A stretch of DNA of 64,000 bases. Source: Ktedonosporobacter rubrisoli (GTDB lineage: Bacteria; Chloroflexota; Ktedonobacteria; Ktedonobacterales; Ktedonobacteraceae). The notes below the pieces were generated by a model that was not told where the DNA came from, ran no database searches, and was given only the letters and a program-made list of their open reading frames with translations. Numbering within the stretch: the first letter of the stretch is position 1; each line of letters opens with the position of its first letter. Location of the stretch: assembly GCF_004208415.1 (NCBI RefSeq), contig NZ_CP035758.1, positions 558,001 through 622,000 on the forward strand, given 5' to 3'. Positions 9,335 to 17,217 of this stretch are shown in pieces. The translations under genes were made by a program, and so were the position numbers.

Positions 9335-11851
9335 TTAAGAATTGGCGGTGTAACTGTTTTTGCAAGTTTCGGCATAAGGGTGGACAGATTTGTAGCGCAG
9401 AGCTCTAAAGTGCAGAGCCTGCTGCACTAAGCATTCAACTTCAGCAGGCTTTCCTAGCTCTTTTCGTAGCAGAGTGAGATTGGCAAGTGTAGTGCTCGTC
9501 TTTGGGTGCTCCAGCCCCAGCCGCAGCACGCGAATGCGTAATGCCAACAGGAATAAGGGCTCAGCCGCCTTATATTTGCCGAGAGCTTGATACAAGGTTG
9601 CTAGATGGCTGAAGGTAGTAGCCATCTCTGGATGCTCAAGCCCTAACAGCCGTTTTTGAATGCGCAGCACACGGCGGTAGAGGAGCCTGGCTTGCTCATG
9701 CTGACCCTGATACTGATAGAGCAAAGCAAGATTGTTGAGGGTAATTGTGGTGCCTGGATGCTCAAGCCCCAGGTGCCGCTCATCAATATGCAGAGCTTGC
9801 ATATACAGCACTTCAGCCTGCCCATATCTACCTAGATCTCGATAGAGGCAAGCAAGATTGCCAAGCGTAGTAGCTATTTCCGGGTGGCCGCTTCCCAGAT
9901 ATAGTTTCTGGGCGCACAAAGCTCGCAGATACAAGGGCTCAGCCTTCTCATATTCCCCCAAGGACCAGTACAAAGCTGCAAGATTATTTAGCGTTTCGGC
10001 AACCTTTGGGTGAGTTGGTCCAAAAAGCTGCGTCTCCAGCCCTAATACACGCAAATAGAGCGCTTCAGAGGGCTGGTATCTTCCTTGTAGCCAAAAAAGT
10101 TCTGCCAGTTTCTCCAGGCGTAGAATGAGGACTGGCCGCCGGGGACCATATTGCTGCTCTCCTTGAGCTACAGCTCGCTTCAACAGCGGCTCGGCCTCTT
10201 TGTAGCACCCGCACTCCATCAGATAACTCCCAGCTTTATAGCTCAGCTCTCCACCATCTGGAAGAAGGCTTGCCGCAGGTTCTAAATGTGCAATGCAGGT
10301 CTGCGCATGCGCTAGATAACGCTTGCACTGCGGCCAGGTATCAAATGAACTCTCTGGAAAAACTGCGTTGAGCATAGCTATCAAGCGCTCAATCCATAAG
10401 TGGACCTCAGCCGGTTCCATCTGATCCTGCAGCACAGCTTGCACCAGGCGGTGTACTGAGATAGAGCGTGTTTCTGCAGAGCGTGCTACCAGCGAAGCCC
10501 TTCGCAGTGCGGTCAGAAGCAGATCGAAATGATAGGGGTCAGTCAGTTTCGCGCTCAGTTCCGGTTCTAGATAGGCAGCACCTGCAAGCAACAACTCTTC
10601 GGGAATGGCTTCAGGATGAAGGAAAGCGCAGGCTCGCAGGAGTGCAATTGCCGCGGGATGCTCTTGAGCGATCATTTCGACCGAGAGTCGTAAGGTCGCT
10701 GAGAGTGAGGCGGGATGAGCTCCCGCGTGAAGGCCCCGACGATCCAATATGTGTTTGCGCTGTTTATAATAGCGCTCAAGGTATTCTGCCACACTGCATC
10801 CCGTCTCTTCGAGATAACCACCAGCTTGATCCAGGGCCAGCGGTAATCCTCCAAGTTGGCTCACAAGTTCCACAATTCCTGTTACCATAGGAGATCGCAA
10901 TAGCTCCGGCTCTAGCGCTGCACGACCATCTACTGTACTGAGCAGCCTGGCACGACGCAGCACCAGCATCGATCCCTCCTGGCTGCTCATGGGGGATAAT
11001 TTCAACGGTTCGGCCAGGGTGCCCAGCGCCTGGTGACGCGTAGTAATAAGCAGCGCCCCCAGCGATGCCAGCGGGAGCACTTCCTGCAGCAGGTTGAGAT
11101 CTTCCACGTTATCAGCTATCAGCAGCCAGTTGGTATGGATGACGAGCCACTGCAGCACAGCCGAGCCTATCTGGGACTGTTCGGCACCCTGCAGCCCGGG
11201 GAGGTGGAGCAAGCGAGCAATATCCTGCAAGCTCGCTGTTAAGCTCTCTCTGGTTTCAGCCCTCAACCATAAAATGGCGCGATAACTCGATGCATATCGA
11301 TAGGCGTATTCAAGTGCAACCTGAGTCTTGCCGATCCCCCCTAAGCCTGAGAGCGCAACCGTCCGTAGATGGGCAACAGGGTCCTCGGCCGAGAGCAAAG
11401 CGTGTAAGTTCTGTAATACCTCTTCGCGGCCGACGAAGCAGGCATTGCGCAGATATGGTACATACCATATGGAAGGGGAGAGGACAGGAGCAATGATAGC
11501 CTCAATGGGCGCCTGCCCGGCATTGGACTCAAATAATTGGCTGAGACGAAGCCGAAAAATCTCTTGTGGGATGGCCAAATCTCGTTCCCAGCGCTGAATA
11601 CTTCTGGCTGAAGCTCCAATAGCGCTGGCAAGCGCTTCCTGAGAGAGTCCCAAACGCAAGCGACACTGACGTAAGTAATCGCCAAGGCTTCCTGGCTGAG
11701 AGAGAAATTTCCGTTTTATGAGTCTTTTCCTTGCAATAAGCTGATCCAGACAGAAAGTGTCGTGCCCTGTCGTGGCATTATAGCATGCAAGCAGATAAAA
11801 TAGCAACAAGCAAGCTAAATAGCTCCAGAATATGCTGGCAGCGCAGAACAT
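9335..11851 (-). CDS. XRE-headed NB-ARC ATPase with C-terminal TPR repeats (STAND regulator)
   Basis: A signal-transduction ATPase of up to 838 residues. In order: an XRE helix-turn-helix (LGDYLRQCRLRLGLSQEALA ... ARSIQRWERDLAIP, about 53-100); an NB-ARC module with Walker A GLGGIGKTQVALEYAY (about 170), Walker B WLLIADNVEDL and a sensor strand ALLITTRHQAL; a GLPLALDQAGGYLEETG helical block; then from about residue 530 at least six 42-residue TPR units of the kinesin-light-chain type, each with an LGxEHPxxxxTxxNLAxLYxxxGxYxxAE signature. Such proteins integrate a ligand through TPRs and ATP to control transcription. It is divergent from the lanthipeptide precursor, so it may regulate it. The true start is uncertain: the first 25 codons from the ATG at 11851 overlap a good promoter (see 11777-11806). 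Confidence 0.82.
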   Translation of the reverse strand: MFCAASIFWSYLACLLLFYLLACYNATTGHDTFCLDQLIARKRLIKRKFLSQPGSLGDYLRQCRLRLGLSQEALASAIGASARSIQRWERDLAIPQEIFRLRLSQLFESNAGQAPIEAIIAPVLSPSIWYVPYLRNACFVGREEVLQNLHALLSAEDPVAHLRTVALSGLGGIGKTQVALEYAYRYASSYRAILWLRAETRESLTASLQDIARLLHLPGLQGAEQSQIGSAVLQWLVIHTNWLLIADNVEDLNLLQEVLPLASLGALLITTRHQALGTLAEPLKLSPMSSQEGSMLVLRRARLLSTVDGRAALEPELLRSPMVTGIVELVSQLGGLPLALDQAGGYLEETGCSVAEYLERYYKQRKHILDRRGLHAGAHPASLSATLRLSVEMIAQEHPAAIALLRACAFLHPEAIPEELLLAGAAYLEPELSAKLTDPYHFDLLLTALRRASLVARSAETRSISVHRLVQAVLQDQMEPAEVHLWIERLIAMLNAVFPESSFDTWPQCKRYLAHAQTCIAHLEPAASLLPDGGELSYKAGSYLMECGCYKEAEPLLKRAVAQGEQQYGPRRPVLILRLEKLAELFWLQGRYQPSEALYLRVLGLETQLFGPTHPKVAETLNNLAALYWSLGEYEKAEPLYLRALCAQKLYLGSGHPEIATTLGNLACLYRDLGRYGQAEVLYMQALHIDERHLGLEHPGTTITLNNLALLYQYQGQHEQARLLYRRVLRIQKRLLGLEHPEMATTFSHLATLYQALGKYKAAEPLFLLALRIRVLRLGLEHPKTSTTLANLTLLRKELGKPAEVECLVQQALHFRALRYKSVHPYAETCKNSYTANS
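11777..11806 (-). promoter_or_regulatory. Sigma-70-type promoter inside the annotated 5' end of the NB-ARC gene
   Basis: Read on the minus strand: -35 TTGCTA (11806-11801), an 18-base spacer, and a perfect -10 TATAAT (11782-11777). Transcription would begin near 11770, inside the long NB-ARC reading frame, so translation from the ATG at 11851 would be impossible from this promoter. Downstream there is no in-frame ATG/GTG/TTG before the helix-turn-helix. The only ribosome-site-like purine run, AAGGAAAAG (11732-11724), precedes an in-frame ATA at 11719. Confidence 0.55.
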
Positions 11852-11927
11852 TTATGTAGTAGAGATAAGCCTTTTCCATCATCTGGCATATGCTCTTTAC
11901 TCACGTGCAGGACACGACATTCAGATG

Positions 11928-11946
11928 TTCTGTAACTTGTACAGAA
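11928..11946. promoter_or_regulatory. 19-bp inverted repeat, candidate operator upstream of the lanthipeptide gene
   Basis: Perfect 7-base arms TTCTGTA and TACAGAA around the spacer ACTTG, lying between the divergent NB-ARC regulator and the lanthipeptide precursor, 92 bases before the precursor ATG. Size and symmetry fit a dimeric regulator such as an XRE-domain protein. No matching second copy was found, so the role is a guess from position. Confidence 0.4.
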
Positions 11947-12038
11947 ATACGGGGCTATTGGCCACAACCTCTTCGGCAGGAAAGGCCACGCTGCGGAACG
12001 CTTTGTGTAGAATGTGTTTTTCACAGAGGAGAGACATT

Positions 12039-12200
12039 ATGTCCAATGAAGAGTTTGACCTTGATATTCGTGTTTTTGAAGTATCAGATACTGAAGATTG
12101 GTCGCAAGCCAACGATGGCAATCCTGGAGAAGAGGCTAACGTTACCGGAACTTGCACCTGTGATCATACCTGCACCGGCCATCCTTGCGGATGTGTGTAG
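12039..12200 (+). CDS. FxLD-type lanthipeptide precursor
   Basis: A 53-residue peptide. The leader starts MSNEEFDLDIRVFEVSD and carries the FxLD motif (Phe6-Asp9) followed by IRVFE, as in actinobacterial and chloroflexotal FxLD-family lanthipeptide leaders and akin to the FNLD box of class I lantibiotics. After an acidic, Gly/Asn-rich linker comes the putative core VTGTCTCDHTCTGHPCGCV: five Thr and five Cys (39, 41, 45, 50, 52), ideal for dehydration of Thr and methyllanthionine ring closure. Short Thr-x-Cys and Thr-Cys spacings suggest small, overlapping rings. The ATG has AGAGGAGAG upstream. It lies 15 bases ahead of a LanC cyclase, which supports the assignment. The protease site is not obvious. 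Confidence 0.8.
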   Translation: MSNEEFDLDIRVFEVSDTEDWSQANDGNPGEEANVTGTCTCDHTCTGHPCGCV

Positions 12201-12215
12201 CGCCACTGGTAGATC

Positions 12216-13571
12216 ATGAGTACATTCAACTCACAGCAGGTTTCATGGCAAATCGTGGTGAAGCCTGATCTGGCAGCAGCAGCCTACGCTGCTGCCAGAA
12301 ATATAGCCGTTCGCCTAAGAGATCGAGTGAGGGTGCAAGAAGCCTCGCAATTGGCGCTCCAACAGACTCTCTATCCCTATTTGCTGAACAAGGCTTTTTC
12401 ATTGAGCGGAGGAAATACAGGGCTGGCTTTGTTCTTTTCCGCGCTCGACGCTCTCTTCCCCGAGGAGGGCTGGGATGCTGTCGGCCATCAACATTTGCAG
12501 ATCGCAGTGCAGGCGTTCAAAGACCTGCCAGGAGCGCAGCAGCGTCTTTCTCTCGCCTCTGGCCTGAGCGGCCTTCTTTTCGCTACCTGGTCATTGAGTC
12601 ACGGAGGAACACGCTATCAAAAGCTGCTCGCGACTTTAGAGCAACAGGCATTGCCCCGTATCAGTGCTCTCGCCACAAAAGTTCTTGTGAAGCGAGTGCA
12701 TGGCTGTGCTGAAACACTCTACGATCAGATTTCCGGGCTAGCAGGAATGGGCACATATCTCCTCAGCCGCTCTCATGTGCCAGAGGTTGCCCAAACTTTG
12801 CAGACTGTATTGCAGACGATACTCTATCTAACACAAGAAAAGGATGGCGTGCCACACTACTATGTTCCAGCTAAGATGGCACTGGACCCGGCCTGGTCTG
12901 CTGTCTATCCCGATGGATATATCAACTGTGGCCTGGCGCATGGTATCCCTGCCTTGCTAGCCTTGCTCTCACTGGCTCGCATGCGTGGTATAGATATGCC
13001 AGAGCTAGACGTCGCTATCAAGCATGTAGCTGACAGACTTGTGGATTTTCACAGGGAGGATGAGTGGGGAATTACCTGGCCCAGGGCCTGGCCTATCGGG
13101 CGCGTTACTTCTCCCGAATTGCTGCAGGGGACACGCACTGCCTGGTGCTATGGCACTCCTGGCGTGGCTTATGCTCTCTGGCTAGCGGGAAAGGCCCTGG
13201 ATTGTGAGACATATAGTGAGTTGGCCAGGGTGGGTATGCAGAGTGTCTTTCGTCGGCCTTTAGCCGCCCGTCGTATCAGCTCTCCAAGTTTTTGTCATGG
13301 CATCGCTGGCCTGTTGCAAATCACCTTGCATTTTGCCAATGCTACAGGAGATGCTCTATTCTCACAGGCAGCTAATACCTTGTGCGAACAATTGCTCTCA
13401 CTCTATCAGCCTGCCAGCTTGCTGGGCTATCGCCATCTGGATATAGAAGGTTCCCAGGTTCTGGTAGATCACCCATGGCTACTGGATGGTGTAGCGGGCA
13501 TTGCTCTGGTCCTGCTCGCGGCTTCTACAAGCAACGAGCCGAGCTGGGATCGTTGCTTCCTGCCTTCGTGA
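12216..13571 (+). CDS. Lanthionine synthetase C-like cyclase (LanC)
   Basis: A 451-residue alpha/alpha-toroid enzyme that closes lanthionine rings by adding Cys thiols to dehydrated residues. The three zinc ligands are present: Cys311 in WCYGTPGVAY and the Cys360-His361 pair in FCHGIAGL. Also visible are toroid GG/G motifs (SLSGGNTGLALFF, SGLSGLLFATW, SGLAGMGTYLL) and the NCGLAHGIPALL motif with His242, the position of the catalytic His in NisC. Length fits the family (about 400-450). It starts 15 bases after the lanthipeptide gene and surely forms an operon with it. No LanB dehydratase, LanT exporter or FxLD-type methyltransferase is found anywhere in this window, so dehydration must be done by a distant enzyme or the locus is incomplete. 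Confidence 0.88.
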   Translation: MSTFNSQQVSWQIVVKPDLAAAAYAAARNIAVRLRDRVRVQEASQLALQQTLYPYLLNKAFSLSGGNTGLALFFSALDALFPEEGWDAVGHQHLQIAVQAFKDLPGAQQRLSLASGLSGLLFATWSLSHGGTRYQKLLATLEQQALPRISALATKVLVKRVHGCAETLYDQISGLAGMGTYLLSRSHVPEVAQTLQTVLQTILYLTQEKDGVPHYYVPAKMALDPAWSAVYPDGYINCGLAHGIPALLALLSLARMRGIDMPELDVAIKHVADRLVDFHREDEWGITWPRAWPIGRVTSPELLQGTRTAWCYGTPGVAYALWLAGKALDCETYSELARVGMQSVFRRPLAARRISSPSFCHGIAGLLQITLHFANATGDALFSQAANTLCEQLLSLYQPASLLGYRHLDIEGSQVLVDHPWLLDGVAGIALVLLAASTSNEPSWDRCFLPS

Positions 13572-13676
13572 GCCGCAAGCATAGAGCATTCCCAATAAAA
13601 TGATATTTTCATTTCTCAATGAAAGGATACGTCACTTTGTCAGGCCGGGTTTAATATTGCTGCCTCAACACTTCCA

Positions 13677-13706
13677 TTGACATGAAACTTGCGCATAAGC
13701 TATACT
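13677..13706 (+). promoter_or_regulatory. Promoter of the tetR-type gene
   Basis: Consensus -35 TTGACA (13677-13682), 18-base spacer, -10 TATACT (13701-13706). The same -35, spacer length and -10 occur at the P450 gene (15984-15955, minus strand). The expected start of transcription, near 13713, is just before the operator at 13717. Confidence 0.7.
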
Positions 13707-13716
13707 GCTCGCAATC

Positions 13717-13737
13717 ATAAACCGAGCCTCTGCTTAT
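13717..13737. promoter_or_regulatory. TetR-type operator, autoregulatory copy
   Basis: An imperfect palindrome with arms ATAAACCGA and TCTGCTTAT around GCC (two mismatched pairs). It matches the perfect palindrome at 15925-15945 in 16 of 21 positions. It sits 10 bases after the -10 box and 15 bases before the TetR start codon, so bound protein would block transcription of its own gene. Confidence 0.65.
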
Positions 13738-13752
13738 TAAAAAGGGAAAGCG

Positions 13753-14481
13753 ATGGTACGTACTGTCAACAAAACTGCTTATGAGACTCGCCGCAACGCC
13801 ATTCTCGACGCAGCCTGGCGCGCAATCGAAACAAAGGGCTATGAGCAGATGGCCATTGGCGATATTCTCGGCGAACTCAACATCTCCTCGGGGGCATTTT
13901 ATCACTACTTTGACTCAAAACCGGCCTTGCTTCTGGCATTAGTTGAACGCATGACTGACGAGGTAGAAAAGTTCATCCTGCCTATGCTTCATGACCCTGG
14001 GCTCTCGGCCCTGGACAAGCTCCTGAACTTCTTTGCCTCCATTGAATATAGGAAACGCGAGCACATGCGCTTTGTTCTCGCCTACCTCCAAGTCTGGTAC
14101 GGCGACGAGAATGCTATTGTGCGCCATAAGTTGCATGTCGAGCGCCTGAAACGCTTCACACCCTGGCTGGAGGAGATCATCAAGGAGGGAATCCGCGAAG
14201 GCGTCTTTCATACGCGCTATCCAGATCAGACGGCACGGTTGATCATCTCCTTGCTTGAGGATTTGGGCTATGCAAGCGCTGCACTGCTTCTCTCAGGAGA
14301 ACGCAAGCCAGACGACTTGCCCCAACTCGAACGAATCACTACGGCTACCGTTGAGGCTATTGAGCGGGTACTGGGCGCGCCAGAGGGCTGCTTGCCGCAC
14401 TCTTCACATGATGAGCTTGCACAATGGCTGGCCCTAACTACTTCATCCCATATACAGAGCGAAGAGAATCCTGAAAGGTAA
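13753..14481 (+). CDS. TetR/AcrR family transcriptional regulator
   Basis: A 242-residue one-component repressor. The N-terminal DNA-binding domain (about residues 10-60) reads RRNAILDAAWRAIETKGYEQMAIGDILGELNISSGAFYHYFDSKPALLLALVE, the standard TetR helix-turn-helix with the FYHYF recognition helix. The remaining, ligand-binding part is helical and not assignable to an effector. The ATG follows GGGAAAG. The facing gene is a cytochrome P450. Both promoters carry the same palindrome immediately downstream of the -10 box, so this protein most likely represses itself and the P450 and is released by a small hydrophobic ligand, perhaps the P450 substrate. Confidence 0.9.
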   Translation: MVRTVNKTAYETRRNAILDAAWRAIETKGYEQMAIGDILGELNISSGAFYHYFDSKPALLLALVERMTDEVEKFILPMLHDPGLSALDKLLNFFASIEYRKREHMRFVLAYLQVWYGDENAIVRHKLHVERLKRFTPWLEEIIKEGIREGVFHTRYPDQTARLIISLLEDLGYASAALLLSGERKPDDLPQLERITTATVEAIERVLGAPEGCLPHSSHDELAQWLALTTSSHIQSEENPER

Positions 14482-14551
14482 GCTTCTTCAAGAAGAGGCC
14501 AGGTAGCTGGAAAGCTAGCTGACCTCAAACTTGCGTTCCAGCATTCGCAGG

Positions 14552-14582
14552 CCGGCAGCCAACGCCAGGGCTGACCTGCCGG
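14552..14582. terminator. Possible bidirectional hairpin between tetR-type gene and P450
   Basis: Arms CCGGCAG and CTGCCGG enclose 17 bases that can add a few inner pairs. It is placed exactly between the convergent stops of the regulator (14481) and the P450 (14590). There is no T-run longer than four on either side, so it would be a weak intrinsic terminator. Confidence 0.3.
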
Positions 14583-14589
14583 AAAATGC

Positions 14590-15801
14590 TTAAAACGCCA
14601 CGGGCAAGGCTTGCAAACCGCGGAATCCCAGGCTTGCGCGCCACTTCAGTTCTTCCGGCTTCACAGTCAGATGCAGATTGGGGAAACGCCGCAGCAACGT
14701 TTGCAGCGCAATCTGCCCCTCAAGGCGGGCCAGGGGCGCACCAAGGCAAAAGTGGAGCCCTTTGCCAAAGGCAAGATGCTCGTTTGGCTCACGAGCGAGA
14801 TCAAGCTCTTCTGGATTGGGAAAATGTGCAGGCTCATGATTGGCTGCCATCAGGGCAAGATATACCGCGTCGCCGCGCGCGATGTGCTTACCATGCAGCT
14901 CCACATCTTCATTTGCCCAGCGCTGCGTCAGCGTAATTGGAGCGCTGTAGCGCAGCAGTTCTTCAACGGCATTCACGATTAAAGCAGGCTCTTTCTGCAA
15001 TTTACGCATCTGCTGAGGATGGAGCAAGAGCGCCAGGCTGCCATTGCCAATCAAGTTGACGGTTGTCTCATATCCAGCAACTAACAGCAGAAATGCCATG
15101 GAGATCAATTCGTCTTGCGAAAGCTTATCGCCAGCTTCCTCAACCCGGATCAACCGGCTCAGCAACTTCTCGTCTGGGTAACTCCTTTTCTCCTCCAGCA
15201 GTGCTTTTATATAATCGATAAAGCCATTAAGTATAGTGAGGAATTCCATCTGGGACTGCTCTTCCCTCGGCTTGACCAGGAAGCTGCTCCATACGCGGAA
15301 TTTATCGCGATCCTCGACCGGGACCCCTAGCATCTCGCAGATGACGGTGACGGGCAAAAGGAAAGCAAAGTCAGCAATCAGGTCCATTTGCCCGTGAGCC
15401 TCGACGCGATCTAGCAACTCATCAGTGATTTGCTGGATTCTGCCGCGCAATTGCTCTACCATACGTGGCGTAAATGCCTTAGATACTAATTGGCGTAGGC
15501 GCGTATGCTCTGGAGGATCTGCGTTCATCATCTGTTGGCCCAGCATGCGCCTCACTGCAGCAACGGAAGGTGGCATATTTTCCCTTACTTCCTCGGGGAC
15601 AAGCTTTTTAGCATCCCTAATAAAACGCGGATCTTTGGAAATCGCTAGTATATCATCGTAATGTGTTATCATCCAGGCATGAGAGCCGTCAGGCAGATCC
15701 ATGCGGTATAATGGCTCATTTTGCCTGAGTTGCTCCCAGATAGGGAAGGGATTCTGATTGAATGCAGGAGTACCGAAATCTGCAAGTGTATAGTCAGGCA
15801 T
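14590..15801 (-). CDS. Cytochrome P450 (CYP107-like bacterial class)
   Basis: A 403-residue soluble heme monooxygenase. Diagnostic motifs: the I-helix oxygen-binding stretch LLVAGYETTVNL (242-250), K-helix ExxR in EELLRYSAP (281-284), the R-W meander area, and the heme loop FGKGLHFCLGAPLAR with Cys352 as axial ligand. The B-helix region AADPPEHTRLRQ is represented by NADPPEHTRLRQL. No redox partner (ferredoxin or reductase) is encoded nearby, so electrons must come from elsewhere. The ATG is preceded by AAGGAA. Expression appears controlled by the facing TetR protein through the operator at 15925-15945. Possible roles are xenobiotic or secondary-metabolite hydroxylation; the substrate cannot be told. 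Confidence 0.93.
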   Translation of the reverse strand: MPDYTLADFGTPAFNQNPFPIWEQLRQNEPLYRMDLPDGSHAWMITHYDDILAISKDPRFIRDAKKLVPEEVRENMPPSVAAVRRMLGQQMMNADPPEHTRLRQLVSKAFTPRMVEQLRGRIQQITDELLDRVEAHGQMDLIADFAFLLPVTVICEMLGVPVEDRDKFRVWSSFLVKPREEQSQMEFLTILNGFIDYIKALLEEKRSYPDEKLLSRLIRVEEAGDKLSQDELISMAFLLLVAGYETTVNLIGNGSLALLLHPQQMRKLQKEPALIVNAVEELLRYSAPITLTQRWANEDVELHGKHIARGDAVYLALMAANHEPAHFPNPEELDLAREPNEHLAFGKGLHFCLGAPLARLEGQIALQTLLRRFPNLHLTVKPEELKWRASLGFRGLQALPVAF

Positions 15802-15924
15802 TTTCTATTCCTTTCTCTGCCTCTCACGATGGACCGGCCCTGCCGGCCAAACTTGATCACCATGAGCTCTACAAAGCGCGACGCCAACCTCAGCAGTAGG
15901 CCTCAGAATATGCTTTTCCCATTC

Positions 15925-15945
15925 ATAAACAGAGTATCTGTTTAT
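15925..15945. promoter_or_regulatory. TetR-type operator at the P450 promoter
   Basis: Perfect palindrome with 9-base arms ATAAACAGA and TCTGTTTAT around GTA. On the minus strand it begins 9 bases after the -10 box, so it covers roughly +3 to +23 of the P450 transcript, the classical roadblock position. A degenerate copy is in front of the tetR-type gene (13717-13737). Confidence 0.75.
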
Positions 15946-15954
15946 TATTAAAGA

Positions 15955-15984
15955 AGTATAGCCTATGAGTTGACTGATTGTCAA
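15955..15984 (-). promoter_or_regulatory. Promoter of the P450 gene
   Basis: On the minus strand: -35 TTGACA (15984-15979), 18-base spacer, -10 TATACT (15960-15955), giving a leader of about 145 bases before the P450 ATG. Bases between it and the CPBP gene (15985-16227) show no further gene. Confidence 0.7.
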
Positions 15985-16227
15985 TGCTAGCGCAGGCAAG
16001 CAAGACATTATCCCCTACTTCATGGATGTTGGCTGGAGAGCATTGGCACCACTTTGTAACATATTTGCCACAGTTTCACCATAATTTGTTTCTATACTCT
16101 TGATATAGGCTTCCTGGAGCAGGGGACTATAAAGCCAGTCAGAGCAGGCTTATGCTGCTCCTGCTGGCGGAGCTTATTTTTATCAAAGGAGGTGCAACCT
16201 TCCCTCCACACCTCAGGTAGAGGGATC

Positions 16228-16245
16228 ATGCCGCAGCAATCATGA
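16228..16245 (+). promoter_or_regulatory. Five-codon leader cistron overlapping the CPBP start
   Basis: ATG-CCG-CAG-CAA-TCA-TGA encodes MPQQS. It is preceded by AGGTAGAGGG, and its stop TGA overlaps the next ATG as ATGA. The CPBP ATG itself lacks a ribosome site, so reinitiation from this minicistron would explain its translation. Seen in sequence; function inferred. Confidence 0.35.
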
Positions 16246-17126
16246 TAGAACAAAAGAGTAACATTGGAATGCCCCCAAATAGCGTAGAGCCCTCAGCGAT
16301 AGGCCCCTGTCTGTTAGCCTGGGCCGGCGCATTCCTGGGTCTCTCTGCCCTTGGACTGCTCATTTTCCTGCTTACTGATGGGAAAGACTTCTCCTCGCCA
16401 GCAATTATCCTTATTGGGTTTACACCCTCGCTTGCGGCACTGGCTATAGCTAGCCTCTGGTTTGGGGTCCGCGGTATTCGTTCCTTATTAAGGCCAATAG
16501 GAAAATGGAAGGTTGGCTGGCAGTGGTACGCATTGGTGCTACTTGGTCCGCTGGTGCTAATGTTCTTAGCCCATATAATCTCATCGCCTCTAGGCATAGC
16601 GCAGCCACAGCCATGGGTAGTCATTCCTGCTCTCGGCTCGACCCTCGGCCCATTAATCGCCGGATCGTTAGGCGAGGAGATTGGCTGGCGCGGCTTCGCT
16701 CAGCCATTACTCCAAAAGCGGTATAGTATGTTTTGGGCAAGTATCATCATTGGCATTCTATGGTCCACCTGGCACTTATGGCCAATCCTGGCCCCAAATG
16801 GCCCTGTACATATTACGCCTCCCGACGTTGTGCAAACTTACGTGCGACTCATCTCGACTGCGGTTATCTATGGCTGGATCTATAACAAAACTGGTGGCAG
16901 CCTCTTGCTCGTTATGCTCGCCCATGCGGGGCACAACATAGCTGACGACATTCTTCCACCGGCAGCCGAAGGAACGGCGCTCATCATGGCCTTCTTGTAT
17001 CTTGTCGCAGCCATTGCCGTGGTTTTGACGATAAGGGCCCAGATCTTCTCTCGCCCAAAGGAGAACGGACCGAGGACGGAGGCCAGCAAGGTTCAGCAAA
17101 GATCAGTCACCGAGCCAACGCCTTAG
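16242..17126 (+). CDS. CPBP family intramembrane glutamic endopeptidase (CAAX protease-like)
   Basis: A 294-residue polytopic membrane protein with about eight helices and the three family motifs. Motif 1 is GEEIGWRGFAQPLL (about 145) with the catalytic Glu pair and Arg, motif 2 is IIGILWSTWHLWPIL (about 168) with the His, and motif 3 is LVMLAHAGHNIADD (about 225). Prokaryotic CPBP proteases are linked to prenyl-protein-like processing, bacteriocin immunity and sigma-factor pathways. No partner substrate is evident here, although a lanthipeptide locus lies 3 kb upstream. The last 30 residues are polar. Translation may be coupled to the five-codon leader at 16228. Confidence 0.85.
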   Translation: MIEQKSNIGMPPNSVEPSAIGPCLLAWAGAFLGLSALGLLIFLLTDGKDFSSPAIILIGFTPSLAALAIASLWFGVRGIRSLLRPIGKWKVGWQWYALVLLGPLVLMFLAHIISSPLGIAQPQPWVVIPALGSTLGPLIAGSLGEEIGWRGFAQPLLQKRYSMFWASIIIGILWSTWHLWPILAPNGPVHITPPDVVQTYVRLISTAVIYGWIYNKTGGSLLLVMLAHAGHNIADDILPPAAEGTALIMAFLYLVAAIAVVLTIRAQIFSRPKENGPRTEASKVQQRSVTEPTP

Positions 17127-17217
17127 CGGGGAAAGCGAGGCTCTCATGCAACATATGTGTGCGGAGAAGCGTGATAGAATACATTGAGGCTATGTATATG
17201 AATCGGTTTATGTCATA

